NCBI GenBank assembly: GCA_958295645.1
Contig: OY282361.1
Coordinates: forward strand, 1,330,501-1,394,500
DNA from: Longimicrobiales bacterium
GTDB lineage: Bacteria > Gemmatimonadota > Gemmatimonadetes > Longimicrobiales > Gaopeijiaceae
Length of the DNA: 64,000 nt
Direction of reading: 5' to 3'
Part shown: piece by piece, positions 50,583-59,485 of the stretch
Position numbering within the stretch: position 1 is the first letter of the stretch
Layout of the letters: each line of letters opens with the position of its first letter
Program-made: the position numbers and the translations under genes
Notes under the pieces: model-generated
Seen by the model: only the letters and a program-made list of their open reading frames with translations
Databases searched by the model: none
Told to the model about the DNA's origin: nothing

Positions 50583-50667
50583 GCGGGACGGCCGGCGGAC
50601 TGAATCGAGGGGCAATCGGATTGCGCTTGGCGGCGCCGTCCCCGGCGCGAATGCCCGGCGCCGCGGA

Positions 50668-53286
50668 TCATCGCCTGCGGCTGCCCGCTCCCCGGCGCGC
50701 CCGCGGCCCGCGACTCTTCCGGCGCTTCTTGGCGCCTTCGAGGAGCGCGACGGCCTCTTCCATCGTCGTGTCCGCCGGATCCTTGCCGTTCTTGGGCGTG
50801 GACGCGTTGACCTTTCCGTCCGTGACGTAGGGCCCGTAGCGGCCTTCGCGAATCTCGACCTTCGCGCCCGTCTCGGGATGCGGTCCCAATACCTTGAGCA
50901 CCTTCTGAGTCTTCTTGGCCTTTTCCTGCGCCAGCAACGCCAGGGCTTCGTCGAGCGTGACCGTGAAGAGCCGTTCCGACTCCGGCAGGTCGCGGTACTT
51001 GCCGTCGCAGGACACGTAGGGACCGTACCGGCCCAGCCCCGCCGCCACGTCCTTGCCGGTCTTCGGGTCGAGTCCGAGAATCCTTGGCAGGGCCAGCAGA
51101 CGCAGGGCGCGTTCGAGCGTCACCCCCGAGGGGTCGACGTCCTTGGGCAGGCTCACGCGACGCGGCTTGGCGCGGGCCTTGGCGTCGCCAAGCTGCAGGT
51201 AGGGTCCATACGGGCCGATCTTCAGGTACACGGGCTTGCCGGAGTCCGAGTCCTCGCCGAGCGTCGCGTCGGCGGTCGTGCGCATCTCGAGGAGCTCCAC
51301 GGCCTTGCCGACCGTGAGCTCGTCGATGAGAAGGTCGGCGGGGATGGTCGCGCGTTCGGGGTTCTGGCCGGCTCCGCGCACCGCGTAGACCGAGTTGCGG
51401 CCGATCTTCACCGCGATGTCCCGGCCGGTTGCGGGATCGGCGCCGAGGGGGACGACGGGATAGTCGATGCCGGGCAGCCGCTCCTCGATCGCACGGGCCA
51501 GGCCGGGACGCTCGCCGTCCCCGTTGTAGAAGAGGTCGAGGAACTTGCGGGACTGGGTGCCGCCCGCTGCGATGTCGTCGAGCGAGTCCTCCATGCGGGC
51601 CGTGAAGCCGATGTCGACGTACTCGCCGAAATGGCTGCACAACAGCTGGTTGACGGCCATGCCGACGTACGTGGGCACCAAGCTACCGCCGCGCTTGCGC
51701 ACGTAGTCGCGGTCCTGAATGGTGGAGATCGTGGGCGTGTAGGTCGAAGGCCGGCCGATGCCCTCGTCCTCCAGCTTCTTGACCAGCGACGCTTCCGTGT
51801 AGCGGGCCGGCGGCTTGGTCTCGCTCGGCTCCGCCTCGACGCCCTGCAGGACCGCGGCCGAGCCCTCGGCGCCGACGAGATCGCCTTCCGCGAGCGGGGG
51901 CAGGAACTGGTCGTTGCGCCGGTCGCCGTAGGCCTTGAGGAAGCCCGCGAAGCGCAAGACGGATCCGGTGGCCCGAAACACATGTTTCACCCCGTCGGCC
52001 TCCGCCGCCAAGTCGGCGGTGGTGCGCTCCAGGCGGGCGTCGGTCATCTGGGAGGCGATCGCACGGCTCCAGACGAGCCGGTAGAGCGCGAGTTCGTCCT
52101 TGTCGAGCCGCGAGGCCAGCATGGCGGGCGTGCGCGAGAGTTCGGTCGGGCGAATCGCCTCGTGCGCTTCCTGGGCGGACTTGGCTTTGGTGCGGTACCG
52201 CCGCGGGCCGTCGTGGTAGTCGGGGCCGAACGTCTCGCGGATGTAGCGTCCCGCGTCGGCAAGCGCCTTCCCCGACAGCGTGAGGGAGTCGGTCCTCATG
52301 TAGGTGATGAGTCCCTCCCGGTCGCCCCCGCCGAGGTTCACGCCCTCGTAGAGCCGCTGGGCGATCCTCATGGCCCTCTTGGGCGACATGCGGAGACGGT
52401 TGCTCGCCGCCTGTTGCAAGGTGGACGTCGTGAAGGGGGGCGTCGGCCGCTGCTTGACCGACTTGCGCTCCGTGGCCTCCACCCGCCAGGGCAGAGCCTC
52501 GGAGACCGCCTTCCGTATGGCCTCGGCCGCTTTTTCGTCGAGGACGACCGCCTTCGAGCGGGGCAGGCGCTCGCCGGTGGTCGCGTCGAAGTCGCGTCCC
52601 GTCGCCACGCGCGCGCCGTCGGTGCGGTGGAGGACGGCCGTGAAGGGTTCGTCCTCCGCCAAGAGCGACGCATGAACCCGCCAGTACACGGAGGCCTTGA
52701 AGCGCCGGCGCTCCTCCTCGCGGTCCACGACGAGCCGCAGGGCCACGCTCTGAACCCGCCCGGCGCTGAGCTTGGAGCGCACCTTTCGCCAGAGGACCGG
52801 CGAGAGGCTGTATCCGTACAGGCGATCGAGAATCCGGCGCGCCTCCTGGGCTCCCACCAAGCGGTCGTCGACCTCGCGCGGGTCGGCGAGCGCCTTTCGG
52901 ATAGCGGTGCGCGTGATCTCGTGGAATGCGATCCGCTTGACGGGCGCCGCCGGCTTGAGCACTTCGAGGACGTGCCAGCTGATGGCTTCGCCTTCGCGGT
53001 CCTCGTCCGTCGCGAGGACGATCTCCTCCGCCTTGGAGACCAGCCGCCGGAGCTCTTGAACACGCTTCCTGCTCTCGCCCGGAACGACGTAGACGGGCCG
53101 AAAGCCGTTCTCGACGTCCACCGCCATTTGCGCCCAGGGCTTGCCTCGCACGCTCTTCGGGATCTCCCCCGCGGACCGAGGCAAGTCGCGGATGTGTCCG
53201 TAGGACGCCGCGACCACGTAGCCGGCGCCTAGGAATTTCTCGATCGTCTTCGCCTTCGCGGGCGACTCCACGATCACAAGCTTCAC
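50668..53286 (-). CDS. topA: DNA topoisomerase I
   Basis: An 872-residue type IA topoisomerase from GTG 53286. The TOPRIM domain has LVIVESPAKAKTIEKFLG and ATDEDREGEAISWH. The active-site Tyr lies in GLITYMRTDS, with RPTPPFTTSTLQQAAS and RLYEGVNLGG before it. The C-terminus lacks the four-Cys zinc ribbons of E. coli TopA. Instead it has repeats of the form LGLDPKTGKDVAAGLGRYGPYVS (core G-R-Y-G-P-Y-V, four times), then a Lys/Arg-rich tail. It relaxes negative supercoils. The 85-base gap to trmFO shows nothing. Confidence 0.96.
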   Translation of the reverse strand: MKLVIVESPAKAKTIEKFLGAGYVVAASYGHIRDLPRSAGEIPKSVRGKPWAQMAVDVENGFRPVYVVPGESRKRVQELRRLVSKAEEIVLATDEDREGEAISWHVLEVLKPAAPVKRIAFHEITRTAIRKALADPREVDDRLVGAQEARRILDRLYGYSLSPVLWRKVRSKLSAGRVQSVALRLVVDREEERRRFKASVYWRVHASLLAEDEPFTAVLHRTDGARVATGRDFDATTGERLPRSKAVVLDEKAAEAIRKAVSEALPWRVEATERKSVKQRPTPPFTTSTLQQAASNRLRMSPKRAMRIAQRLYEGVNLGGGDREGLITYMRTDSLTLSGKALADAGRYIRETFGPDYHDGPRRYRTKAKSAQEAHEAIRPTELSRTPAMLASRLDKDELALYRLVWSRAIASQMTDARLERTTADLAAEADGVKHVFRATGSVLRFAGFLKAYGDRRNDQFLPPLAEGDLVGAEGSAAVLQGVEAEPSETKPPARYTEASLVKKLEDEGIGRPSTYTPTISTIQDRDYVRKRGGSLVPTYVGMAVNQLLCSHFGEYVDIGFTARMEDSLDDIAAGGTQSRKFLDLFYNGDGERPGLARAIEERLPGIDYPVVPLGADPATGRDIAVKIGRNSVYAVRGAGQNPERATIPADLLIDELTVGKAVELLEMRTTADATLGEDSDSGKPVYLKIGPYGPYLQLGDAKARAKPRRVSLPKDVDPSGVTLERALRLLALPRILGLDPKTGKDVAAGLGRYGPYVSCDGKYRDLPESERLFTVTLDEALALLAQEKAKKTQKVLKVLGPHPETGAKVEIREGRYGPYVTDGKVNASTPKNGKDPADTTMEEAVALLEGAKKRRKSRGPRARRGAGSRRR

Positions 53287-53309
53287 GACGACGCTTCCCC
53301 GTGGTTTCC

Positions 53310-53879
53310 TTAGTCAAAGCCGATGCGCAGGGCTCTTTGCGAACTCGCCCGCGCTTCCGAGCCCCGTAGTTCGGCGCGCCGGAGAATCTCCCCGGCGACC
53401 TCCTCGGGCGCACGGCCGTCGGTGTCGATTCTAATAGCACATCGCGCGTAATGGGGAGTGCGCTCGGCGAGCAACGCGCGGGCAGCGGCCAGCGGATCGG
53501 CCACGTCCAGCAGGGGCCGGCCGCTCAAATCTTCCCCGATCCTGGCCAGGGCGGTCCGGGGTTCGACTCGCAGCCACACTAGGTGCGCCGCCCCTTCGAG
53601 GGACGCGACGCGGCCGGGCTGCGCGGCCCATCCGCCGCCCGTGGCCAGCACGACCGGAGGTCCCGAGAGGACTTCCTGGGCGACGCCGGCTTCCAGGCGC
53701 CGGAAGCGCTCGAGGCCCCGTTCCCGCATGAGCGTGGGGACGGAGCGGCTCAGGCGGCGTTCGATCTCGCCGTCCAGGTCGACGAAGCCTAGTCCGAGCG
53801 CGCGGGCCAGGATCGGACCCACGGTGGACTTGCCGGCTCCCATGAACCCGACGAGGACGACGGAAAGCGGCTTCTTCAC
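53310..53879 (-). CDS. aroK: Shikimate kinase
   Basis: A 189-residue P-loop kinase: VGFMGAGKSTVG (Walker A), FVDLDGEIERR (shikimate-binding Asp), FRRLEAGVAQEVL, and VVLATGGGWAAQP (GGG). It makes shikimate 3-phosphate. GTG 53879 overlaps the aroC TGA (GTGA). The LID-region Arg is in SGRPLLD. Next to chorismate synthase and a pilus cluster, an arrangement like the aroK-pilQ neighbourhood of many proteobacteria. aroB is not present here. Confidence 0.92.
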   Translation of the reverse strand: MKKPLSVVLVGFMGAGKSTVGPILARALGLGFVDLDGEIERRLSRSVPTLMRERGLERFRRLEAGVAQEVLSGPPVVLATGGGWAAQPGRVASLEGAAHLVWLRVEPRTALARIGEDLSGRPLLDVADPLAAARALLAERTPHYARCAIRIDTDGRAPEEVAGEILRRAELRGSEARASSQRALRIGFD

Positions 53880-55105
53880 TCGCGGTGCGGCTCGCGCTCC
53901 CGGAAGCCGCGGGCCGACAATCGCGCCAAGTAGCCGTCCAGATTGCGCTTGAGTTCGTTCAACGAGTCGCCACCGAACTTCTCCATGAGGGCGTCCGCCG
54001 CCACAAGCGCGACCATCGCCTCGGCGACCACGGCCGCCGCCGGGACGGCGCACACGTCGCTGCGCTCGACGGCTGCGTCCTTGGCCTGCCCGTCCCGAAG
54101 ATCCACGCTCGGGAGCCTCTTTCGCAATGTGGAGATGGGCTTCATCGCGCCGCGCACGACCAGCGGCGACCCCGTCGTGATGCCGCCTTCGAGCCCGCCG
54201 GCCCGGTTTCCCGAACGGGCGAAGCCGCCGCTCTCCGCGATCACGGCGTCCCTCGTGATGGCGTCGTGGACGCGCGACCCCGGCCGGCCGGCGTTGGCGA
54301 ACGCGGGTCCGATCTCGACTCCCTTCACCGCGTGCACCGACATCACGGCCTGGGCCAGGCGGCCGTCCAGCTTGCGATTCCACGACACGTGGCTCCCCAA
54401 GCCCACCGGCAACCCGCGGGCGACCACTTCGAAGCATCCGCCGAGCGTGTCGCCCGCTTTCCGGGCCGCGTCGATCTCCGCCTTCATGGACGCTTCGGCG
54501 CTCTGGTCCAGCGTGCGGAGGGGAGACGGATCCGCGGCGTCGTTGAGGTTCTCGGGCAACGGGTTCGGAGGGCTGGCCTCCACCGATCCGATGCGGGTCA
54601 CGTGGCTGCCGATGGTCACGCCGGCTTCGCGGAGCAGAGTTCGAGCCACGGCGCCGCAGGCCACGCGCGCGGCGGTCTCGCGGGCGGAGGCGCGCTCCAG
54701 AATGTCGCGGGCGTCGCGGCGGTCGTACTTGAGGACTCCCGCGAGGTCGGCGTGCCCCGGACGCGGCAGGTAGACGGGGCGCAACGCCTTGGGATTGGCT
54801 TCGGGATCCGGCGCCTGGTGGGCCATGGCCGTGGTCCAGTTCTCCCAGTCGCGGTTCCAGATGACCAGCGACAGGGGCGACCCCAACGTCGCGCCGAAGC
54901 GAATGCCGGAGACGATCTCCGCCCGGTCGGACTCGATCTGCATCCGCCGGCCGCGGCCGTAGCCCCCCATGCGCCGCAGAAGCTCGGGATCGATGTCGGA
55001 ATCCGCGGCGAGGCGAAGACCAGCCGGCACGCCTTCGAGCACCGCGACGAGACCGCGGCCGTGAGATTCGCCGGCCGTGTGGAAGGACAAGTGGCGGAGG
55101 GGCAT
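53876..55105 (-). CDS. aroC: Chorismate synthase
   Basis: A 409-residue FMNH2-dependent enzyme that completes the shikimate pathway. The three signature regions are present: FHTAGESHGRGLVAVLEGVPAG (GESHG) at the start, GASARETAARVACGAVAR-type block (here ERASARETAARVACGA) and RSDVCAVPAAAVVAEAMVALV with the late His/Arg context. It is a little longer than E. coli AroC because of a 20-residue insertion around residues 190-215 (PPNPLPENLNDAADPSPL). Its stop overlaps aroK. The 66-base gap to pilQ shows nothing. Confidence 0.95.
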   Translation of the reverse strand: MPLRHLSFHTAGESHGRGLVAVLEGVPAGLRLAADSDIDPELLRRMGGYGRGRRMQIESDRAEIVSGIRFGATLGSPLSLVIWNRDWENWTTAMAHQAPDPEANPKALRPVYLPRPGHADLAGVLKYDRRDARDILERASARETAARVACGAVARTLLREAGVTIGSHVTRIGSVEASPPNPLPENLNDAADPSPLRTLDQSAEASMKAEIDAARKAGDTLGGCFEVVARGLPVGLGSHVSWNRKLDGRLAQAVMSVHAVKGVEIGPAFANAGRPGSRVHDAITRDAVIAESGGFARSGNRAGGLEGGITTGSPLVVRGAMKPISTLRKRLPSVDLRDGQAKDAAVERSDVCAVPAAAVVAEAMVALVAADALMEKFGGDSLNELKRNLDGYLARLSARGFREREPHRE

Positions 55106-55171
55106 CGCGGTCGGGGTCGGAAAGTGGGCAAGCCGCAGGCTCTGTCAGGCGGAGGCCTCCGGTGCAAGATA

Positions 55172-56620
55172 TCAGCCCGGGCCCACCAGCGTGGGGCGGA
55201 CGAGGATTAGAAGGTCCCGCTCCTTCAGCGATTCGACCCGCGAGCTGAAGAGGCGCCCGAGCAGCGGCAGGTCCATGAGCAACGGTATCCCGGACCGGAC
55301 TTCTCCCCGCTCGGTGACCGTCAGGCCGCCGATCGCCACGACTTCCCCGTCCTTGACGAGAACCTGCGTTTCGGCCTTCTGTCTGCGAAACACGACGCCG
55401 ACATCGGAGGGCGCCAGGTCGGCCGAGGAACGTTCCGCGACCAGTTCCAGGAGTATCTCGTCGTCGGAAGCGACGCGCGGCGTGACTTCCAGGATGACCC
55501 CCGTCTCCTTGTAGTCCACCGTCGCGAGCGGCACGCTGCTGCGCCCCTCGCCTGTGCCCGCGACCACCTGCGAACCAGCGTCGAGCACGCGAACCGGCGT
55601 CTCCTCGCCGACCACGATCTTCGCCGTGCGGTTGTCCATCACCCGAACCGACGGCTGCGCCTCGACGTCCGTGAGCTGCACCGACTGCAGCGCGTCGATG
55701 AAGTTGACGAGCGTGTTGCGTCCCAAGACCACGGAAGTGAGGACGGACAGCGTGGGGTTGGCGATTCGTTGGGTCGCGTTGCCGAGGGCCGCGATCGAAC
55801 TGCCGCCGAGAAGGACGACGTCGGTGCCTCTGGGAACCTGCTCGTCGGCCTCGAACTTTCCGTTCTGGTTGCGGTCCACCACGCCGGGCGTGAGGAGGTT
55901 GAGCTGGTTGCCGTCCGGATCCGTGTAGTCGTAGGTGATCCCCAGGCCTTCCATCTCGGTGCGGTTCACGAACACGATCTTTGCGGAGATGTCGATCTGG
56001 CGAACGCGGACGTCGAGCGCCTGCACCAGCTGGCGGACCGACTCCACGACGCGCGGGATGTCGGCGACCACGATCGTGTTGGCTCCCTGCCCCATCGAGG
56101 CGCGTCCGCGCGGGCTGAGCAAGGCGGCGACCGGCTCGACGAGTTCCCCGGCGCGGGCGTACCGGATCCGAAACGGTTCCGCCACGAGCGGCACCACGGC
56201 TTCGTGATCAAGGATCGCCGAGGCTGCGCCGACCCGGATGATGCCGGTCTCCTCCTCCTGGGCGACCAAGCCCTGCGCCTCCAGGATGGCGTCCAGCGCA
56301 ACGTTCCAGGGTTGCCCGCGGATTTCAGCCGAGACGAGTCCCGAAACTTCGGCGCCAGGGACGATGGAGCGGCCGGAGAAGTCGGCGAAGGCGAAGAGGA
56401 CTTCGTGAATCGGTGTGTCGAAGAACGACACGGTGATGGGGCGGCCGAGGTCGGAAGCGTCGCCGGCGACGCCTGGCGCTTGGCGCTGAAATGGAGCGGC
56501 CGGCGCGACTCCGGGACTGCGAGCGTCTGCCGACAAGCCGCTTGGCGGCGCCAACAACAGAGCGAGCGACGGAAGTGCGATCCGAAAGATGCCGAGGCTC
56601 TTCGCAGGGCGGCGGTTCAT
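55172..56620 (-). CDS. pilQ: Type IV pilus secretin PilQ, short form
   Basis: A 482-residue outer-membrane secretin with signal peptide (cleavage near GLSA-D). One STN/N0-type domain (VSFFDTPIHEVLFAFADFSGRS), one or two N1 domains (IRYARAGELVEPVAALLS... ANTIVVADIP) and the secretin core (VEAQPSVRVMDNRTAKIVVGEETPV, ETGVILEVTPRV, VAIGGLTVTERGEVRSGIPLLMDLPLLGRLF, given as landmarks) follow. There are no AMIN domains, so it is shorter than proteobacterial PilQ. It is the pilus exit pore. The ATG 56620 overlaps the stop of pilO-pilP (ATGA). Confidence 0.94.
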   Translation of the reverse strand: MNRRPAKSLGIFRIALPSLALLLAPPSGLSADARSPGVAPAAPFQRQAPGVAGDASDLGRPITVSFFDTPIHEVLFAFADFSGRSIVPGAEVSGLVSAEIRGQPWNVALDAILEAQGLVAQEEETGIIRVGAASAILDHEAVVPLVAEPFRIRYARAGELVEPVAALLSPRGRASMGQGANTIVVADIPRVVESVRQLVQALDVRVRQIDISAKIVFVNRTEMEGLGITYDYTDPDGNQLNLLTPGVVDRNQNGKFEADEQVPRGTDVVLLGGSSIAALGNATQRIANPTLSVLTSVVLGRNTLVNFIDALQSVQLTDVEAQPSVRVMDNRTAKIVVGEETPVRVLDAGSQVVAGTGEGRSSVPLATVDYKETGVILEVTPRVASDDEILLELVAERSSADLAPSDVGVVFRRQKAETQVLVKDGEVVAIGGLTVTERGEVRSGIPLLMDLPLLGRLFSSRVESLKERDLLILVRPTLVGPG

Positions 56621-57750
56621 CGGGCGCCGAGCCCGCGCTGCCGGGGCAACAGCAATGTCCGCCGTCTCGCGGCGCTGGACGGCACTCCGATCTCAACGAT
56701 CACGCGGTCCTCCTCGATCTCGAGCAGACGCACGTCGCCGGCCCGTTCGCCGACCCGCAACCGCAACGGACGGCTCGGAGGATCGCCCACTTCGCTGGAG
56801 CCGCGAGCCAGCAGCGCGACGCCCAGAGCCGGATCTTCGTGCAGGATCAGCCCAAGAAGGTGGAGAGTGCGGCCGGTGCGGGGCACGCCCACGGGAGCCG
56901 CGAACGGGTCTCGGCGGCCGACGACCGGATAGCGAAACACCTCCCTCGAGAACACAAGCGGCGCCGGCGGTTCCGAGCGCGGCGAGCCGGGGACGGGCGG
57001 AACGCCGGGGGGCGTCTGCGGCGGGCCGTCTTGCGATTCCGGCGGCGAAGGGCCGCGTCCAGAAATCGAGATTGCGTGGACGACTCGCGGCCCGCCGCGT
57101 GCACGAGCCGGGTGACGCATGGCCGAAGCCCGATCCCCGCGGGGCAACGGGTCTCCGCTCGCTCCTGCCACCGACTCCACGGCACCGGAGTCTGGTGCGG
57201 CGGCAACGTAGGTGCGGACCTCCAACGTCGCCAGGACTTCGCCGGGCGTCCCGGAGCCATCCGTCCCCGAGAGGACGACGTTGCCCGGTACCACGATCCG
57301 CTCCAGCGAGGCGACGGCCGTGACGAAGGCCCCCACCGCATGGTAGCCGCCCCGGACAGCCACCTCGTAGCTCCACTGCTCGTAGAACTCGCCCGCGATT
57401 CGGGGTTGCGGACGCATCATCGTCATCTCCACGCCCGCCCGCCGCTCCTCCCGCGAGACCGCCTCCAGAAGCTGCGCCACCTCTCGGCTCGACGGAATCA
57501 GAGTCTCCAGCCGACGAAGGTGGCTCTCGTAGCGGGCCAAGCGCGATTCCAGCGTGCCGTCGCTGGCCGCGGAGGCGGACTTGGCTCGTCGATTCCTCTC
57601 CCGCATCTCCTTCACGCGGGCCTCGAGCACGTCCGCCCGCTCCACTCGGGGGATGCGAAGCCGCGCGTGAAAGAGGTAGAGGCCCGCCAGCGCCAGAACC
57701 ACGACGAGCGCCGAGTTCCTGCGGGCGGGATCGCTGGGCAGGAACTGCAT
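56617..57750 (-). CDS. PilO-PilP fusion protein of the type IV pilus alignment complex
   Basis: A 377-residue product. Residues 14-28 are a transmembrane helix (ALVVVLALAGLYLFH), then a coiled coil (residues 38-90) and a PilO-type ferredoxin-like domain (LETLIPSSREVAQLLEAVSREE... YEVAVRGGYHAVGAFVTAVASLERI, core S-R-E-V-A-Q-L-L and Y-H-A-V-G). A Pro/Gly/Arg-rich linker of about 65 residues leads to a PilP-type beta domain (YPVVGRRDPFAAPVG, LHLLGLILHEDP, VRLLEIEEDRVIVEI). PilO and PilP are usually separate genes. An internal ATG (MRHPARARGG) might allow separate PilP synthesis, but it lacks a lipobox. The start shares one base with the pilN stop. Confidence 0.85.
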   Translation of the reverse strand: MQFLPSDPARRNSALVVVLALAGLYLFHARLRIPRVERADVLEARVKEMRERNRRAKSASAASDGTLESRLARYESHLRRLETLIPSSREVAQLLEAVSREERRAGVEMTMMRPQPRIAGEFYEQWSYEVAVRGGYHAVGAFVTAVASLERIVVPGNVVLSGTDGSGTPGEVLATLEVRTYVAAAPDSGAVESVAGASGDPLPRGDRASAMRHPARARGGPRVVHAISISGRGPSPPESQDGPPQTPPGVPPVPGSPRSEPPAPLVFSREVFRYPVVGRRDPFAAPVGVPRTGRTLHLLGLILHEDPALGVALLARGSSEVGDPPSRPLRLRVGERAGDVRLLEIEEDRVIVEIGVPSSAARRRTLLLPRQRGLGAR

Positions 57751-58418
57751 CAGCGCCCCCGTCCGGCCGGAGCGTCGAACAACACCACCATGTCGAGTTC
57801 GCCGACGGGCGGATTCACTTGGACGGCCTCCAGCACGAAGTAGTACACGTCATGCGCGGCCCCCTCGTCCAGGCCTTCGACCACATGCTCGGTGCTCACC
57901 AGCTGCACGTCGCCAATCGAGCGGGACGACTCGAGCGCATTCCAGAAACGGGTCAGCGCAAAGTTGCTGGAGGCCTTCCCTTCGACGCGAAAGCGCACCG
58001 GACCTGAGGAGGGCAGTTGTTCGACATGCGTGAGCCACGCCTCCGCCGGCAACGCCGCGGCCACTTCGTCGAGCGTCCGCGGCCAGTCGTACCGGCGGGC
58101 GTCGATCTCCCCGATCACCGCCGCCCGGCCGGCAATCGAGTCGCGGCGGGCCGAGAGCGCTTCCGTCTGGCCGATGAGGGCGGCGTAGATGACGGAATCT
58201 TGCGCGGCGGCGGCGAGTTCCCGCTGCAGCGACTTGGCTCGCTTCGCGTCGGCAACGAACAGAACGGCCGCCGTGGAAAGCGACGCCAGAGAGACGAGCC
58301 CTGCAGTCGCGACCCACGGATCCGCCAGGAGGCTTCGGAGGTACAGTATTCGCAACGAGCCCCGCCGGGTCTCGTCGCTGGCCTCGCGTCCCTTTGGCAG
58401 CAAGTCGATTTCGATCAC
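57750..58418 (-). CDS. pilN: Type IV pilus inner-membrane protein PilN
   Basis: A 222-residue protein. The N-terminal IEIDLLPKGRE is the PilM-binding motif (usual INLLP; IDLLP here). Then a transmembrane helix (VATAGLVSLASLSTAAVLFVA), a coiled coil and a ferredoxin-like periplasmic domain with WPRTLDEVAAALPAEAWLTHVEQ follow. It links cytoplasmic PilM to PilO. GTG 58418 is placed by the motif; the longer upstream open frame is the shadow of pilM. TGATG joins it to the pilO-pilP gene. Confidence 0.9.
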   Translation of the reverse strand: MIEIDLLPKGREASDETRRGSLRILYLRSLLADPWVATAGLVSLASLSTAAVLFVADAKRAKSLQRELAAAAQDSVIYAALIGQTEALSARRDSIAGRAAVIGEIDARRYDWPRTLDEVAAALPAEAWLTHVEQLPSSGPVRFRVEGKASSNFALTRFWNALESSRSIGDVQLVSTEHVVEGLDEGAAHDVYYFVLEAVQVNPPVGELDMVVLFDAPAGRGR

Positions 58419-58444
58419 TTGTCCGTCTCTTCCTCTCTGGACTG

Positions 58445-59485
58445 TCAGGCGGCGCGCAGGGCGAGACCGAGCGGCAGCAGGAGCATGGCGGGCGCCTTCG
58501 ACGACCAGGAGGCGCCGTCCGCGCCTGGACGGATCGGGACGCGCTCGAATGGATTGACGACGCGCGTCTCGGCGCGGAGGCGTTGGGCAACGCCTTCGGC
58601 CATGCCCGGAATGCCTGCGCCGCCGCCGCTCAGGAAGACTCTGCCGACGCCGGAGAGCGAGCCGCGAGCCGCCAGGAAGGCCGTTGCTCGTTCGATCCCG
58701 GCAGCCACTTGTTCCGCCGCCTCGCTCACGCGCTGATCCGCCACGGCGGGCCTTGCGCGGCCGCACACGACTTGCTCCGCCTGCTCCTCCGGCACCTGGC
58801 ATTCCCGCTCGACGGCCGTCTCGATGGATCGCGAACCGATCGGCAGGTCCACCGCGGCGACGGGCGCGCCGTCTTCCACCACGTTCACGTTGGTGACCTG
58901 ATGGCCGATGTTGGCCAAGACCACGATGCCGTCCTGCGCGGCGGGATAGTTGTGGCGAAAGGCGTTGTGGAGGGCGAGCGACTCGACGTCGAGCCGAGCC
59001 GGCGAGGCGCCCGCGCTGGCCAGGAGCGCGACTCGTGCCTCGACGAGTTCTCGCTTGGCCGCCACGAGAAGGACCGCGGCGCCTCGCCCGCCGGGCAGAG
59101 GGCCGATGACGTGAAAGTCCACCTGCACGCCCCGCATGTCGAAGGGGATGCGCCTCTTCGCTTCCCAGAGAACCGCTTCGCCGATCTCGGACTTCCTGGT
59201 CTCGCCGACCTCGATCTTCTTGATGAAGACGTCGTGGCCTCCCACGGCCCCGACCACGTCCCGGCGCTTGGCGCCGCCAGGGATCAGTCCCCGCAACGCG
59301 CCGACGACCCGCGCCGGGTCGGCGACGTTCCCCTCCACCACGGCTCCCTGCGGAAGGGCGCGGACGTCCAGGCGCGAAACCTCGGGCTGGTCGCCGCTGT
59401 GATCGACCTCCAGCAACTTCGCGAAGCGACTCCCGACATCGAGTCCCGCGACGACCCGGGGCCGGTGGAACCAACCGGCGCTCAT
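58445..59485 (-). CDS. pilM: Type IV pilus assembly protein PilM
   Basis: A 346-residue actin-like ATP-binding protein. VVAGLDVGSRFAKLLEV is the phosphate-1 region, HDVFIKKIEVG and EAVLWEAKRRIPFDM are the SHS2 segment, and VFLSGGGAGIPGMAEGVAQRL is the adenosine-binding end. It sits in the cytoplasm and binds PilN. ATG 59485 overlaps the TGA of the preceding pilX-like gene (ATGA). The gap of 26 bases to pilN contains GAGGAAGAG. Confidence 0.93.
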   Translation of the reverse strand: MSAGWFHRPRVVAGLDVGSRFAKLLEVDHSGDQPEVSRLDVRALPQGAVVEGNVADPARVVGALRGLIPGGAKRRDVVGAVGGHDVFIKKIEVGETRKSEIGEAVLWEAKRRIPFDMRGVQVDFHVIGPLPGGRGAAVLLVAAKRELVEARVALLASAGASPARLDVESLALHNAFRHNYPAAQDGIVVLANIGHQVTNVNVVEDGAPVAAVDLPIGSRSIETAVERECQVPEEQAEQVVCGRARPAVADQRVSEAAEQVAAGIERATAFLAARGSLSGVGRVFLSGGGAGIPGMAEGVAQRLRAETRVVNPFERVPIRPGADGASWSSKAPAMLLLPLGLALRAA

